64,000 bases of DNA from Marsupella aquatica. Taxonomy: Eukaryota; Marchantiophyta. Shown piece by piece: positions 44,104-55,411 of the stretch. Numbering within the stretch: the stretch's first letter is position 1; the number at the start of each line of letters is the position of its first letter. The stretch is taken from contig OZ316899.1 in NCBI GenBank assembly GCA_973895155.1, positions 5,332,001-5,396,000 on the forward strand, given 5' to 3'. Position numbers and translations under genes: made by a program. The notes below the pieces were generated by a model. The model was not told where the DNA came from and ran no database searches. It saw only the letters and a program-made list of their open reading frames with translations.

Positions 44104-46162
44104 TGTAATGTTGTACATTAGTTAGAAATGATGGAAATTTTATAAATTTTGAACTTTTTCTAACTCAAAGGTGTAGTCTAGTTACCTTTTGTAGCAATTT
44201 AGATCAACTGAACACTTTAGCTAATGCTATCCTTCATTGGAGGTTATTGTATTGGATAAGGATCAATTATATAAATCATTGCTCTTTACATGCTACCAAG
44301 AAAGAAGACTGGACATCATTGGAGAAGCAATGCACACTAGAAGATTCAAGAACTGGCCTCCAAAATACTTCTTCAGCAAGAATGAGCTCTGTGTGCAATT
44401 ATCACGATCAACCGATCTTTGCTATTTTAATTAAATAGCTATCATGGTCAGAAAAGTCTCATACTTTTTTAGAAGTTAGTAGTTACGTAGTAAATTCATC
44501 CCTGAAAGTTTCATCTCAAACCGACGTGTGGTTTGAAAGTTAGAATTAATTTAGTTTTGCTATTTTTCACATAGCCGCGACTTCGCCAACGCTTTCTGAA
44601 GCGTTCCTTGTATTTTTGGACGTTTTCTGAAGCGTCCACCCAAGACCACGACGCTTTCTGAAGCATCCGCCACCCAACCAGCTGTACTCCGACGCTCTGC
44701 AATCCACCCGACACCGCGACGCTTTCTGAAGCGTCTACCAAGTTTCGACGTTTTCTGAGGCGTCCGCCACTCCAAGGCGACATCGACACTGACGCTGACT
44801 GAAGCGTCGCACCCGGAGCCCAGAAGACGGACGCTGCGACCAAAACCTCAAAATTCAGCCGACGCTTTCTGAAGCGTCCACAAAAGTCCTTTGTAGTTTT
44901 GGACGCTTTCTGAAGCGTCCACTATGTTCCCGACACTTAGAAATATTTTCGTTTTTCGCACTTTTATAACACCGCGCCACTTTCATCGATTTATTTGAGA
45001 CACTTAGAGATCTCAGAAAAGTCTGAAACTTTGTCAACATAGAGATTATATGTAGTAGATTACCCTAGAAAAGGTTCAACTCCTTTCGACTTTTAGTTTA
45101 GAAGTTAAAATTAGATTAAGATCACTGTTTATTAGTTTTACCGCAAACACCGACGCTTTGCAAAGCGTCCGCTCAAACCTCGACGCTTTGAGAAGCGTCC
45201 CCTGCATTTTTGACACTTTCAGCAGTATCCATTCACTTTTCAAGGATGACCGTCATTAAGTTTATTCAAGACCCTTTAGATATGAAAGGGCACGTCCTTT
45301 CAGTCTCTCAGTCTCCTTGCGTTCCTGCTAGCCTATATGAAGTAGAATTTGTGTCATTCTCGAGTGGAAAGAAATAAAGTAGTGCCTGTGGCATGTGCTA
45401 CAACACTGGAATCACCTTTGCAAAGCTTTCGTGTGTCTTTGTATGGTATGGAGCTTGCAAATGCAAAGGAATTCTTCTCCCTTCCTTGGTCTGAATGATT
45501 GAGAGTTTAGATCATTGAAGTAAAATTACTTGTATGAAGTTGAATCTCAGAAGTATGAGGGAATAGATTCCTTAAGTGGTGACAACCCATCTTCTTGAGT
45601 TCTTGATGCATAGTTTTTGGCGTGACATTGCTTGTGTATGGGATGCAAAGATTGTTACTCACCAATTACCTGTGACTTCAATTTGATCATGATGGTGTTT
45701 ATTATTCGTGACTCAGAGTACCGACTGGATATCAAAGTGATTGATTACTAGTTTCTTCTGAGTACCTTTGGAAGGAAAAGTTGAGACGTGTTGACGGCAT
45801 CATCCTAGTACAGTAATCCCTTCCAGAAATGTTCTTACGGATTTACCACCCAAATCACATCAAATGAAGTATTGATAAAAAGTTACCTTGGTGTTTTCCA
45901 GACTCCCTCATCATCTCTCAAGATTTCATTGTGTTTTGTTATTTGTTTCTATTTTATTAATTGCATTTAAAATGTTAAGCAAACATTCAAATCTATGCCT
46001 TGCTGAGCAACCATAGTAAAAGGCTCAAACCTATGTTTTTGTTACCTTAGTCATTCATAAGTGTTAAATGATAGAAAATCATTCCTTTCTTGTTCTTCCA
46101 TGGGATCGAATACCGAGTTTTGGGCATTAAATGCTGATTTATGTCCTTAGTGCAATACTACA
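44104..46162 (+). mobile_element. Solo LTR inside CACTA-2
   Basis: A 2059-bp insertion starting TGTAATGTTGTAC and ending GTGCAATACTACA (imperfect inverted ends, TG...CA) and flanked by ATCAC on both sides (44099-44103 and 46163-46167). It interrupts the Gly/Ser-rich exon, which resumes with the same repeat pattern. No gag or pol is present, so it is a solo LTR or short LTR-like element. A TATA-like CTATATGAA near 45333 with palindromic repeats upstream suggests plus orientation. Region 45240-46160 holds nothing else supported. Confidence 0.85.
44580..45235. repeat. Palindromic repeat family GACGCTTTCTGAAGCGTCC in solo LTR
   Basis: About eleven copies of the imperfect palindrome GACGCTTTCTGAAGCGTCC and variants, at about 44588, 44621, 44650, 44718, 44748, 44791, 44861, 44902, 45152, 45182 and 45212. 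Stems pair GACGCTT with AAGCGTC around a 4-5 base loop; several variants keep pairing by changes on both sides (for example GCTTTGCAAAGC). Location in the putative U3 suggests protein-binding or hairpin function. Confidence 0.85.
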
Positions 46163-46979
46163 ATCACCAGTCCGCTTCTAGTGGGGGGGGTGGCACCGGG
46201 GCTCCTAGTGGTTCTCGCCATTCAGGGGCTGCAGGTGGCGGGAGTAGTGGGGCACATGTTGCTTCTCGTCATTCAGGGGCTGGTGGTGGGGAGGGTAGTG
46301 GGACCCCTGCTGGTTCTCACCAGTCAGTTGGGGATGGGGGAAATGCCCCAGCTGACCAGTTAGGGGCCAACCAGGGTACTACGAGCGTTGGAGGCAGTGG
46401 CGGTGGTGCGAGTGGGTCTCACCAGTCGGGTGCCATCGGGGGTGATGGCTCTCACCACTCTGGCACCCAAGTGGGCAGTGGGGATGCATCCTTTCATACT
46501 TGCTCTGCTGGTGGGGGTGCTGCACCGCCTTCACATGACTCAGGAGGTGTGTCTGGTGGTGATGCCCGTGGAAGTAGTGGTACAGCAGGTCCTAGCACCA
46601 CAAGTGCAGGTGGGTCACATGCCCCCATTGACGAGGCCCTAGAGGTAGTGCCAGCTGCTAGTACCCCACCATCAAGATCTCACACCCGTTCCAAGAAAAG
46701 GAAGGGACGACATGCACCAGCATATGGATAGGGCAGCCTAGGATAGGCCCATATATAGGTAGGCATTTTGCCGATTGACTTAGAGTACACTTGTGCATTT
46801 AGTACTTACCATGTTCATTTGGCAAGGCCAGGCCATTGATCCTCTTTTGTATATCTATTTTGGGGTCTCCCCTTTTTGATTATATATTTATACCTTCTTT
46901 GCCTACACACAGATGTTGGGGTCTATGTGTGTCACCATCTTAATACCCTAATTCAGCCCCAAATTAAATCCAATAAAAA

Positions 46980-47472
46980 CCCCAAATTTATGAGCCCTAC
47001 TCTATTGCTTCTGATCTGCTTCCAATACTAGATTTGACGCTCAGTCCAATACACATTCCATTGCTACCATCGTTGCAATGTCCGATGTCACATCCTACGC
47101 ACTTTCCAATTTGGAAAATAACGCAACGTCCGATAATTATAATTACGCAATTTCCAATTTTTAAATAATCAGATAAACCGATATTATAAACATCGGACCA
47201 TGATCGAATGTGTACAATGCCTTGCATGCGGTAGCTGCCACGTTTCCGAAACTCTTCGCATTGGGCGTGATTGTATTCGATACCTTCTACGTCGGTCTAT
47301 GCGATTACTACTGCATCGGAAAGTCCGATGGAGATCCGATTGTTGGTATCCGATGGTTGAAACAACGGACAGTGCGATATAAGAAACATCAGAAACGTGG
47401 TTCTCTATGGTGCATTTTTATGAAGGGATCCGATGCCTGTAGGTCGGAAAATGGCCCAATAATGTACTAGTG
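46980..47472. repeat. CACTA-2 right subterminal repeats and terminus
   Basis: Numerous TCCGAT, ATCGGA, TCCAAT and TTCCGA words in both orientations from about 47030 to 47440, ending with the terminal inverted repeat at 47472. Region 46732-46980 is 3' flank of the TNPA-like gene with no further feature. Confidence 0.8.
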
Positions 47473-47474
47473 TA

Positions 47475-49121
47475 AGGAGAGTCATCCTCATGAGTACCCT
47501 GTTCATGCACGGAAATAGTGTGGTTCACATTGCACAACCGCATAGCTTGGACTTGGGCTTCTTCCTGCACACACAAATGAAGACATAATTTACTACATGG
47601 CCCAAAACCGGAACCTTAGAAACCAAATACCAATTGAAACATGACAGTGTGCCTCTACATACCAGAGCTTGCGTGGACTGCATTTGTTGCACAAGGTGAC
47701 AACGTCTGCCCAAGCAGGCACTGTTTACCCCGTATGTTCCCTTCATCTCTTGAATATAGCCACCTTCACCCAATGGCAACTTGTCCTGCCCTATGTTTGG
47801 AAGACCCCAACTTTGAACCCAATCTTCCAAAAAGGGTTTCCCACATGCAAAGCAACAGGGTGCTCTTGTTTTATCCCCCAACAATGTAAATAAACAATGT
47901 GGATGATACATGTGGCCACAACTTGCTGGAACCCAGTTGAAACAATGGTACCCGTGGCAACAAATTGGACAATTACTCGCAAGCACTTCCGTTCCCACTA
48001 TTGTAGTTGATGTGGGAACAAACCGAGGTTGCAACACTGGACATGGATTGGACAAAAGAGACTCCAAAATAACCAGTTCAGACTTTTGAGCTGCTGCAGA
48101 CAACTCAAGGGGCTTCAGGTCTGCTTCCAACTGTGACTCCACAACTTTTAGACGAGCTACCTTCTCTGGTACCCATTCAAAGCGCTTGTTGTTGGTATCT
48201 ATGAGCTTGTCAAATGTTGCCATCCCCTTTAGAATAGATGATTCATTGTTCTTCAACGCCTCCATGTCCTTGTTACCATCCTCCAACTTCTGCCGTAAGA
48301 TAACAATGTAGCTATCCTGCCCCCCCCCCCCCAGAAAAGAAAACAGCACATGGCAACATTATTTTGCAGTTCATCATGCATCAATGCCTCGTCCTACCAA
48401 ACCGAATCCAACCACCCAACAAAACATACATAGCCTACAGGTATTTTGAGCAACACAAGGACAGGCCTATGGTCTGACAAGCAGTATACCTCCTTGTCTT
48501 GCTCTCCCTTCAGCTCCTTGAGCTCCATTTCTGTTGACAAGTCATCATGTAGGGTGTCCCTTGCCTGCATTTTGCTTCTCACCTCACCCAACTCTTCCTC
48601 TAGTTTGTTACGTTGCTCTTGAATGACAGAGATGACTGCTGGATGATCCCGTTTTGACCCCTCCAAGCTTTTCACAGTCTTCTGAACCGCACTGATGCGC
48701 TGATGAGTCTCTTTTAGACTACATTCAATCGTGATGATTTGCCCATCCAGAATGGACAGCAAAAGACTTCTTGGCAATGCAGGGAGAACAGGAGCCTCGG
48801 GCTTGGTAGGGAGAAGCTTTATTTGGGGGACACAAAGGGCCGCAGCTTCCAATGGTTTGGGACGTGGGCTCCCCTTGCTGCAAGAATCCACTATCCCTGG
48901 GTGAGCTTTGTCCCTCGCTGTTTGATTCTTGGTAGAAATCCGTGGGATGGGCTGTGGGAGACGCGTTGAAGGGTCATCCACAAGCCACTTCAAATTTTCT
49001 TCATCAAATTCCGCAGGCACTGGTGGTGAATATAGATGTAGCCTCCTTACGCAAGGAGGCCCGTCTGGCTTACCCTTACCATCTCGCTCCCATTGGGCAA
49101 TTTGCCCCTTCAGCTTGGACA
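47475..49121 (-). CDS. Coiled-coil / RING-like zinc-finger protein gene, N-terminus unresolved
   Basis: Three exons splice without stops: 48490-49121, 47663-48316 (phase 0; acceptor preceded by a C-run on the plus strand), and 47475-47564 (phase 0). Together they give about 455 codons. Proline-rich N-part, then a long coiled coil through both first exons, then a RING-type cluster near 47870-47990: CPIC, then ASCGHMYHPHC, then CFACG, with C/H ligands in C-C-C-H-H-C-C-C-like order. RING fingers usually act in ubiquitin transfer. The original stop TAA is the CACTA-2 target site, so the reading frame now runs into the transposon end. An upstream minus-strand exon-like stretch is at 50294-50467. 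It could be a host gene or a transposon gene. Confidence 0.65.
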
Positions 49122-50293
49122 CTGCATACACACATCAGTCCACCTTTCGCCTTTGGATCCTGCCTGCATGTGGAATGGCAAAAAGGAGCATTGGAGTGAA
49201 AATGGTACATTTTAAAACTTTCTGACTTTAGTTGAAGCTTCCCCAAGTCAATTGGTTACCCCTTAATACATTTTAAGCCTCAAAAGATCATTCTGGAGAA
49301 AGTTGAGGAGTTTGGATTTTTTTCCGGAACAATCGCTCAGAAAGCTCTCCGAAAGAAATTGCTTTGGCAGAAGAATTGGTTAGAAGTTGCTACAACAACT
49401 TTGACGGATGATTGCGGATCGGCCCAATGTTGGTTTGAGGAGATTTTTAGACTTTGTGGAAAGGTATTTCCAAGGGCTATAGAGAGAATTTTAGTTTGGA
49501 CCCAAAAGACATACTTCAAAATGTCTCAAATTGATTCTCCGAGATATTCTGGCACTTGTTTCCTAAACCGTTTTACATTTGTTTTGCACCTCTTGAGCTT
49601 TTCCAGTAGTCAGTTAGAGTAGGATATAGAGAGACATAGTTTAGTACACCTTTAGGAATTAGATTTAGAGGGTCTTAGACTCATCTTACCTTTTAGGACT
49701 TTAAATTTAGATACGAAAAGGTTTGTAGACCTTTTAAACCTTTTGGCATCTCAAGCCTTTGAGGGAGCCTACAATTGGACTCCTAGGACCATTTTTCATT
49801 GTCTTTTCCTTGGAATGTTAATCTTTGACCAGTTTTGGGTCTTTCTCTCATGCCAATTTTGGGCTTAGGAGGGAAGATTAAACCAAGAGGAATTGTACCA
49901 CACTTTTGCATTGGAATTATAGCATTTGTCTCAAGTTCATGAATGAATGTCATAAGAATCATGAATTTGTAAGAGAAAACTTTGAGATATAGGGAAAGGA
50001 GAATTGTAGTGAGTTATTCGACGTAAAACCAATCTCTATTGAGTATATGGAAGTCGATAATGAATGAAAATCAGATTACCTATTGATAAGAAGTAAACAC
50101 TTATAAATTTATTGATCTTTTGAAATCTATTGAAATGTTGTTGTAGAATTGTATGCACAAGAAAATAGTGAAGAAATTGCTTTGCGATTTCAAAGTACAT
50201 AAACACCTGCATAATTTGTTTCACTTATTCCTTACGGGACCGAACCTTGGTATTTAAGGACAAATTACACACATTTGGGTTGTTTCCACTTAC
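49122..50293. other. No supported gene (probable intron with AT-rich insert)
   Basis: AT-rich sequence between the exon ending at 49121 and the exon-like stretch at 50294. A short plus ORF (49359-49622) shows no domain. A TGA in the possible extension near 49150 blocks direct continuation upstream. The length and composition suggest an old insertion in an intron. Confidence 0.4.
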
Positions 50294-50467
50294 CACACTG
50301 CATAGGCCCCTTTGATGAAAGTGAATGACAGAAAGCCATTCACTGGTGAGTCATAACCATCCACAACTTGGGATAGCTGTAAAACCTCCTCAATTGGAAG
50401 GCCAACACAAAGACTCAGGTTATACCCGTTCCTGTCTTTCTCTCCTGTGATGCCTTGCAAGGATCAC
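50294..50467 (-). CDS. Possible upstream exon of the RING-like gene
   Basis: Open minus-strand stretch with GITGEKDRNGYNLSL and GYDSPVNGFLSFTFIKGAY, ending at a strong donor TGTG|GTAAGTGG. Its phase does not match the next exon at 49121, so an intermediate exon is missing or altered. No domain recognised. Confidence 0.4.
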
Positions 50468-50797
50468 GAAGTACTTAGTTAAGCCTAAAATGATGGCTAA
50501 ATAAAGATTAGGTAGATAGTATAAGGTAGGAACAAAGACCGAAGCCGATTGCAATGTGTTACGGGGAGGATTGCGATAAGGTAAGATCCAACGATCACGA
50601 TTGAGCGGGATTAGGGTTATGACCTAATCTGGGCTTGATCAGGCAAGCCACCAGGAGGCGGATTTGTGGGGAGGGGACCGACACTCTATACACTTGCTCA
50701 TTTGCTTGTTCGATCAACCTAGGGAGGTGGAGGCAACTGCCGATCGATCAAGGGAGGTGGTTAGGGAATTTCTCAAGATCCTTTTTCTTTTGGTGGA

Positions 50798-53700
50798 ATG
50801 ACCACGGTGAATCAAGCGGCCAAGTTTTGGGGCTGTTTGCTTGAAGAAGCACGATACCTCATACCAACTTACAAAGACGTCAAGCCGGAACGAGCAGCAA
50901 GGGAACGGGCGGAGCTCGCGCGGTTATGGGGAATTCATAAGATGGCATTTGTGGGAACAGAGGAGGTACTTGAGAAATTCATATGGATTTCCACCAGTGC
51001 TGAGCTTGACGAGTTGCTGATCAGAGAGAATCAAGTCGTTGGAATTTGGGAGGCGATTAAGAACGCTGGGCAGCCGGTGTGGGAGTTGAAGGGTCACACT
51101 TTGGCTTGGACCAAGGAAGCCATTCTTGGAGAGTTCTCAGGAACTGAAGAGATGAAGCGTAAGGGTAGTTTGGCGTCTGGAACACCAACTAAGCGGAACC
51201 GGTCGGAGAGGCAGGCCAAGGTTGAAGCCGTGCCAGTTCGTGATAGGGCAGTAGAGGATAAGTTTATGGCGGGTTGGGCAGATAGGCTACTTGCCGACTT
51301 ACAACTGCAGTTTGCACGAGAAGAAGATGAGGTCTTCTATGCTATCCAGGATAACAAGTATTCTGGATACATGAACAACACCGGCTTAAAGGGATTCATC
51401 CGGTTGCTGTGGCGGTTAATTGACATACCAAACAAAGATCTATTAGACTTCGTGGGATGCTGGGAGGCTTCTTGTAACACGACACTGATGTATGGGAAGG
51501 TGGTGGAATTAACGCCAACACTAATTGAAGCCGTCTTCGCTCTTCCACAAGGGAATAAAACTAAGGTGGAGCAGCGAAAGACATTGCCGGATAACCAATT
51601 CCAATCATTTCTAGGGCCCTCAACTAAGAATGGGTTCTTTAGAAATCAATGCACTAATCCACATGTGGGGCAGTTGATTGATTTCTTATGAGTCACGCTA
51701 CACTGTACATTGCCGAGAGTAGAGATCGGCAAGGCCCAGGTATTTTTGGTGGAGAATATCGATTCAAGCCGAGACTACAATGGCTATCTTTTAATGCAGT
51801 TAAAGAAGGCATTAAATGAAGAGAAGCAGAGTATTGGGGAAGGAGCGGTATCCATACTAGGGTACCATCTGCAATTACTTTGCCGATATGCAAGAAGTCA
51901 GTCTTTTGCACCCATGCTACCACTACAGGAACAGATGCCGATCACAGCACCGTTGGAGGAGGACGAGGAGCCCCTGCACAAGCGACGGCAAGAGAAGAGG
52001 TTGGCAATACAGGCAATTTAGGGATGGGAGAATTCCCCTCGCAAGGAATCGGAAGTAGTAACATATGATGTGGTGAGAAACCCTTGCGACGGCCTACTCG
52101 TAATAATCCATATGCAGGTATTCAACTAGTAGAGAGGAAGATGACTGCCGAAGAAAGAAAGAAACGGGATGAGCAAATGGATTCGGAGTCAGAAGATGAA
52201 AGCCGAGGCCAAAGTCAGGAGAGGCCAGTCCTTAGAGCTTCTAGCCGGGCCCAAGTGGAGGAACCAGTGGAGGTAAATCAACCAGTGGGCTTTGCAGAAG
52301 AGGTCGGCATGCTCGGTAGTCAGGTTAATGTGGATGACTACGACGATGATTATGTCAATCATGGGGAGAGACCGGTGCCAGGTGTGAGAACGTTGGGAAG
52401 GTTTTGTAGAAGACTTCCCTCAGTCTTTTATGGCAAGTCGGAGGATCAAAAAACCCCAGAGTCTCCTCCACCGGATGTGACACCATTGGAATTTGGCCGA
52501 ATGAAGGAGGCCGAGGCAGGTTTGAAGGAGAAACTCAACGAGTGGAGGGCCCAAAATGACATGCAGGAACGGCAGCTACCAGGTGGTGATTGGCTGGAGG
52601 AAATAAAATGGCTTAGTGAGAAGCAGGCCAAGCCTCTCACTAACTTTGATCAATTACAGGCATAAGCTTGGGAGAAACAGCCCTCGTTGGCAGATGCCAA
52701 TATCACCTGGCAAGTCAAATTATGCGAGGGATTGGGCTAGGGAGTATGGAGACATGTGTAAACTGCTAGCCTTAGAAATCTTCGGCAATGAGTTAGAATC
52801 CGGACCATTTCTTAGAAAGGAAATGGCTGACCAAACAAGGTTGGAGGAGGCAATGATGTTGGAGCGATTAAAGAAAGAAGAGGTAATTGCTCGACTTTCC
52901 TACATGGAAGCCAAAGTTGCTAAGACGAAGGTTGATCAACAAGCTCAACAGGATCTCTTGGCTAGGCAGCAGAAATTAGAGGTGGCGAACAACCAATTGG
53001 AAAACTACCAATTGGACAACCAGCAGATCAAGGAAAAATTGACAAAGGTACAGTTGGAGTTAGCCAATTCAAAGGCGGAGGCACATGGTCTAAATCGGCA
53101 AGTTGAGAGGCTCAGAAAGATAGCTAAGGACCAGGCCACCCAGAGCGAGAAGGCCTTGGCTAAAGCCCAAAGGAAGTATGAAAAGTTACTCGACCGGTTG
53201 GAGGCCATGCGGGAGAAGCATGAGGATGCCGTTTGTACAGCGGCCAATGATCACCTAAGCCGAGTCCAACAGATACGCAAGGAGCTTCAAGAGGAGATAA
53301 CCAAGACAAAGCAGGCATGGACGGAGGAGGTCATGAAGCTGGAAGCCATCAACAATTCCCAGAGAGCCGCTCTAGATAAGGAGTTTGAGATCGTGCAGAT
53401 CTTAAACGAGGAACTAAAGATGGCCAAGGATGAGCCGCATTGGCTCAACGAGGAAGTTGAGGATTTATCCCAAGAGCTGGAGGAGGCCAAAGACAAGATG
53501 ATCGGTTTGCAGAGGCATGCAAATAATCAAACGGAGAAGTTGCGGAAGTATGCCGAAGTAGGGCACGGATCACCGAGTGGACGGTCTCCCGCTAGTGGCG
53601 TGGTAGCCGGGAATACTGAGGTGTCGAAGCCGACATCACTATTGTCAAGAGTAACTGGTAGTAAGGCAATGTAGTTGGTTGCAGATCTGACCAAAACATT

Positions 53701-54175
53701 CATGGGGCCAACAAGTACTTCTGGGGTACTCTCAAGGCCACTCCAGAAGAGGTCGAGAGTATGGCCGCTCACATTTGTGGGACTGTTGCTACGAAGGCAG
53801 CCGTGGTAGAGATAAGTAATGCCATTGAACTTGGAGCTAATGTAACAGGTTCAGACACCGATACAGCCACCATGGACTACCAGAATGTGAAGCTGTGGAA
53901 GATCAATACCAAACGTATTGGAGAGCAGGCTTGGATTGAGGAAGTGAAGCCCAACGCTATCCAAGCCGTTTCCTAGGAGGATGCCGCTGCCATTGCCGAT
54001 GCCGGGGCCAATAAACCAGAACTCAAAGTCGAGGAAGCCGAAGGGATCAAGCCAGAGCCGATTGTAGGAGAAGGTGCAGAGTTGGAAGATTCGGGCTTAC
54101 CCCCGGTCATCTGACAATTAAGGAGGGCCAGTCGTCGGTTGGAAGGAGGACGTGGCGGTAGGAGAAGGTCTTGGG
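50798..54175 (+). pseudogene. Retroelement-type coiled-coil protein, several broken frames
   Basis: Successive plus-strand frames read as one long protein: 50798-51691 (N-terminal region with IPNKDLLDFVGCWEASCN), 51710-52018, 52084-52665 (acidic), 52616-53674 (a coiled coil of about 300 residues with regular Leu/Glu/Lys heptads) and a C-terminal part to about 54170. Stops and one or two shifts break it. Organisation (globular N-terminus, acidic linker, long coiled coil, basic/acidic tail) parallels the Gypsy-A LTR ORF, although the sequences are not obviously homologous. A TATA-like GGATAAAAACC follows at about 54375, so it may also be LTR-borne. No gag or pol nearby. Confidence 0.5.
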
Positions 54176-54710
54176 CCAGAAGGGCGCGGCTGTTGTAGGA
54201 TGGGACAGGGCAAGTAGCGCCCTGTTGGCTTAGGTAGTATTAGATGCTTGATTCCTGTAGAGTTCTGGGTTAGTCAAGTTATGTTTAGGTGAAAGTTAAT
54301 TAGCTGGATTATCACGGTGGAAGGCCGTGATTTGTGGTTCGGATTTCCGCCGATTCCCCTGGATGCGCTGCAAGGATAAAAACCTGGGCAGCATGGCTCG
54401 AGGGGCTTTTTCTTAGTCAAGACTCTAGTGTAAAGTCAGTATTGCTAGCATAAGCTCTCGGCTAAATCTAGACCACGGATTATCAATAAACCACAAATTT
54501 CCATTTATGTGCAATTGTTTGAATTGAGTTGGCCTTGTTGCCTAGTTCGTAGATTCTTGCAATCATGGCGTTGTGTGTTGTGATACTTGTCGCTTGATCG
54601 ATTTGAGTCAGATAGAGCAATACTGTGAAGCTATACGATCGCATTGTCTTGATTGGAGACTGCCAAACCAAAATCTGAGAGAAAAGTGAGGATTGAGAGT
54701 GTTTTGTTGG

Positions 54711-55411
54711 TTAAAGTGTGGGTTGAGTCGGTCTGAGAAAAACCTTCAGCCGGCTTAAGAGATTAAGCCGTAGAGGTACATTTTGGGGGCGGAATACAAA
54801 CATACCTGACAAAGTCAATTGAGAATTAGGCGTCTCAGCAATACACAATTCACAAGCCCAGTGAAAGAATTGGTCCAGCATAGTGTGGATCGGAGAGTAG
54901 ACCGCGTTTCCAAGCCAAATAGTAGCCAAACCACCATAAGCCGACCATAAGTAGTGGTTCATAGCCAGTTGCAGATGGTTCTTGGGGTTAGAGGTGTTGG
55001 GAAACGTGCCACATCTCCAAACACCTCGGCCAATTGTTCCTTGGAAATGTCTTTGATCTTATGAGGATTAATACCTTCGTTTGGAAGACCAAATGTGGTG
55101 TGGAAATACTCTACGTCCTTAACGTAATCTTCAGGATTGCATGACTCTACAGGCACCTCCACCTTAGCCTTTCCTTTTAACGCTTTGGTACTCTCAGATA
55201 GGGGAGCAGGAGAGTCAATCGTAGCATGGTCCGTACCTAGGGAAGCAAAAACTTTGGGTTTGCTAGTAGTTCGCGCTCTGCCGCTACGAGGGATAACAGG
55301 GTGTGGGACAACTATCTCCTTTTCTCCTAACTGAATGGTAGAAGTTGGAGGAGCTTCTGGCTTATTAGTTGACACATCCATGACGCATCCATGACTACAT
55401 GAAGGTATCAC
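54711..55411 (-). pseudogene. Minus-strand retroelement-type ORF fragment
   Basis: Two minus frames (54959-55411 and 54711-54962) join by a one-base shift near 54960. The C-terminal part contains WLGNAVYSPIHTMLDQFFHWACELC and SQLTLSGMF, a pattern that looks conserved rather than random. The N-terminal part is Pro/Lys-rich. It is convergent with the 50.8-54.2 kb ORF. Likely another retroelement-encoded accessory protein; family not identified. Confidence 0.4.

Larger units (their letters stand above)
41876..46731 (+). pseudogene. CACTA-2 TNPA-like (Ptta/En-Spm family) gene, split by solo LTR
   Basis: Exons: 41876-42760, 43349-43450, 43568-44103, then 46168-46731 after the inserted LTR. Donors GTGAGT and GTAAGT and their acceptors keep phase 0. 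Exon 1 encodes a basic/acidic coiled region (RLEKERKRKRKEESRR), a folded middle, and VTHRMGQGGSLRLKAEF, a block typical of the plant Transposase_24-like family. Exon 2 gives LPIERELAKKLGPRALKLRMEEE. Exon 3 is acidic and then Gly/Ser/His-rich with 51-bp tandem repeats. The end is basic (RSHTRSKKRKGRHAPAYG). It should bind the TCCGAT repeats. The 5' frame is open upstream of 41876 without ATG, so the start is uncertain. Confidence 0.75.
35276..47472 (-). mobile_element. CACTA-2: complete En/Spm-type transposon, 12.2 kb
   Basis: Left end CACTAGTACATTTTTGCAG at 35276; right end ...AATGTACTAGTG at 47472. These are inverted repeats of about 12 bp, identical over CACTAGTACATT. The 3-bp duplication TAA flanks both sides (35273-35275 and 47473-47475), as CACTA elements produce. 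Cargo: zinc-finger/SET and transposase exons on minus (36039-40794) and a divergent TNPA-like gene on plus (41876-46731). Clusters of TCCGAT/ATCGGA occupy both subterminal regions. A 2059-bp solo LTR with its own duplication lies inside, so about 10.1 kb was the original length. It entered the 3' end of the RING-like gene. Confidence 0.95.

Noticed and set aside
48317-48340. Run of C bases as a mutation hotspot or frameshift in the RING-like gene
   Set aside because: It directly precedes a CAG acceptor on the minus strand and lies in the intron, so it does not affect the frame.
49359-49622. 87-codon plus ORF
   Set aside because: No domain, AT-rich surroundings, no splice or promoter context.
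50455-54375. TGCAAGGAT at both 50455 and 54367 as a target duplication
   Set aside because: The flanking bases do not give TG...CA ends or inverted repeats, and the match is short.
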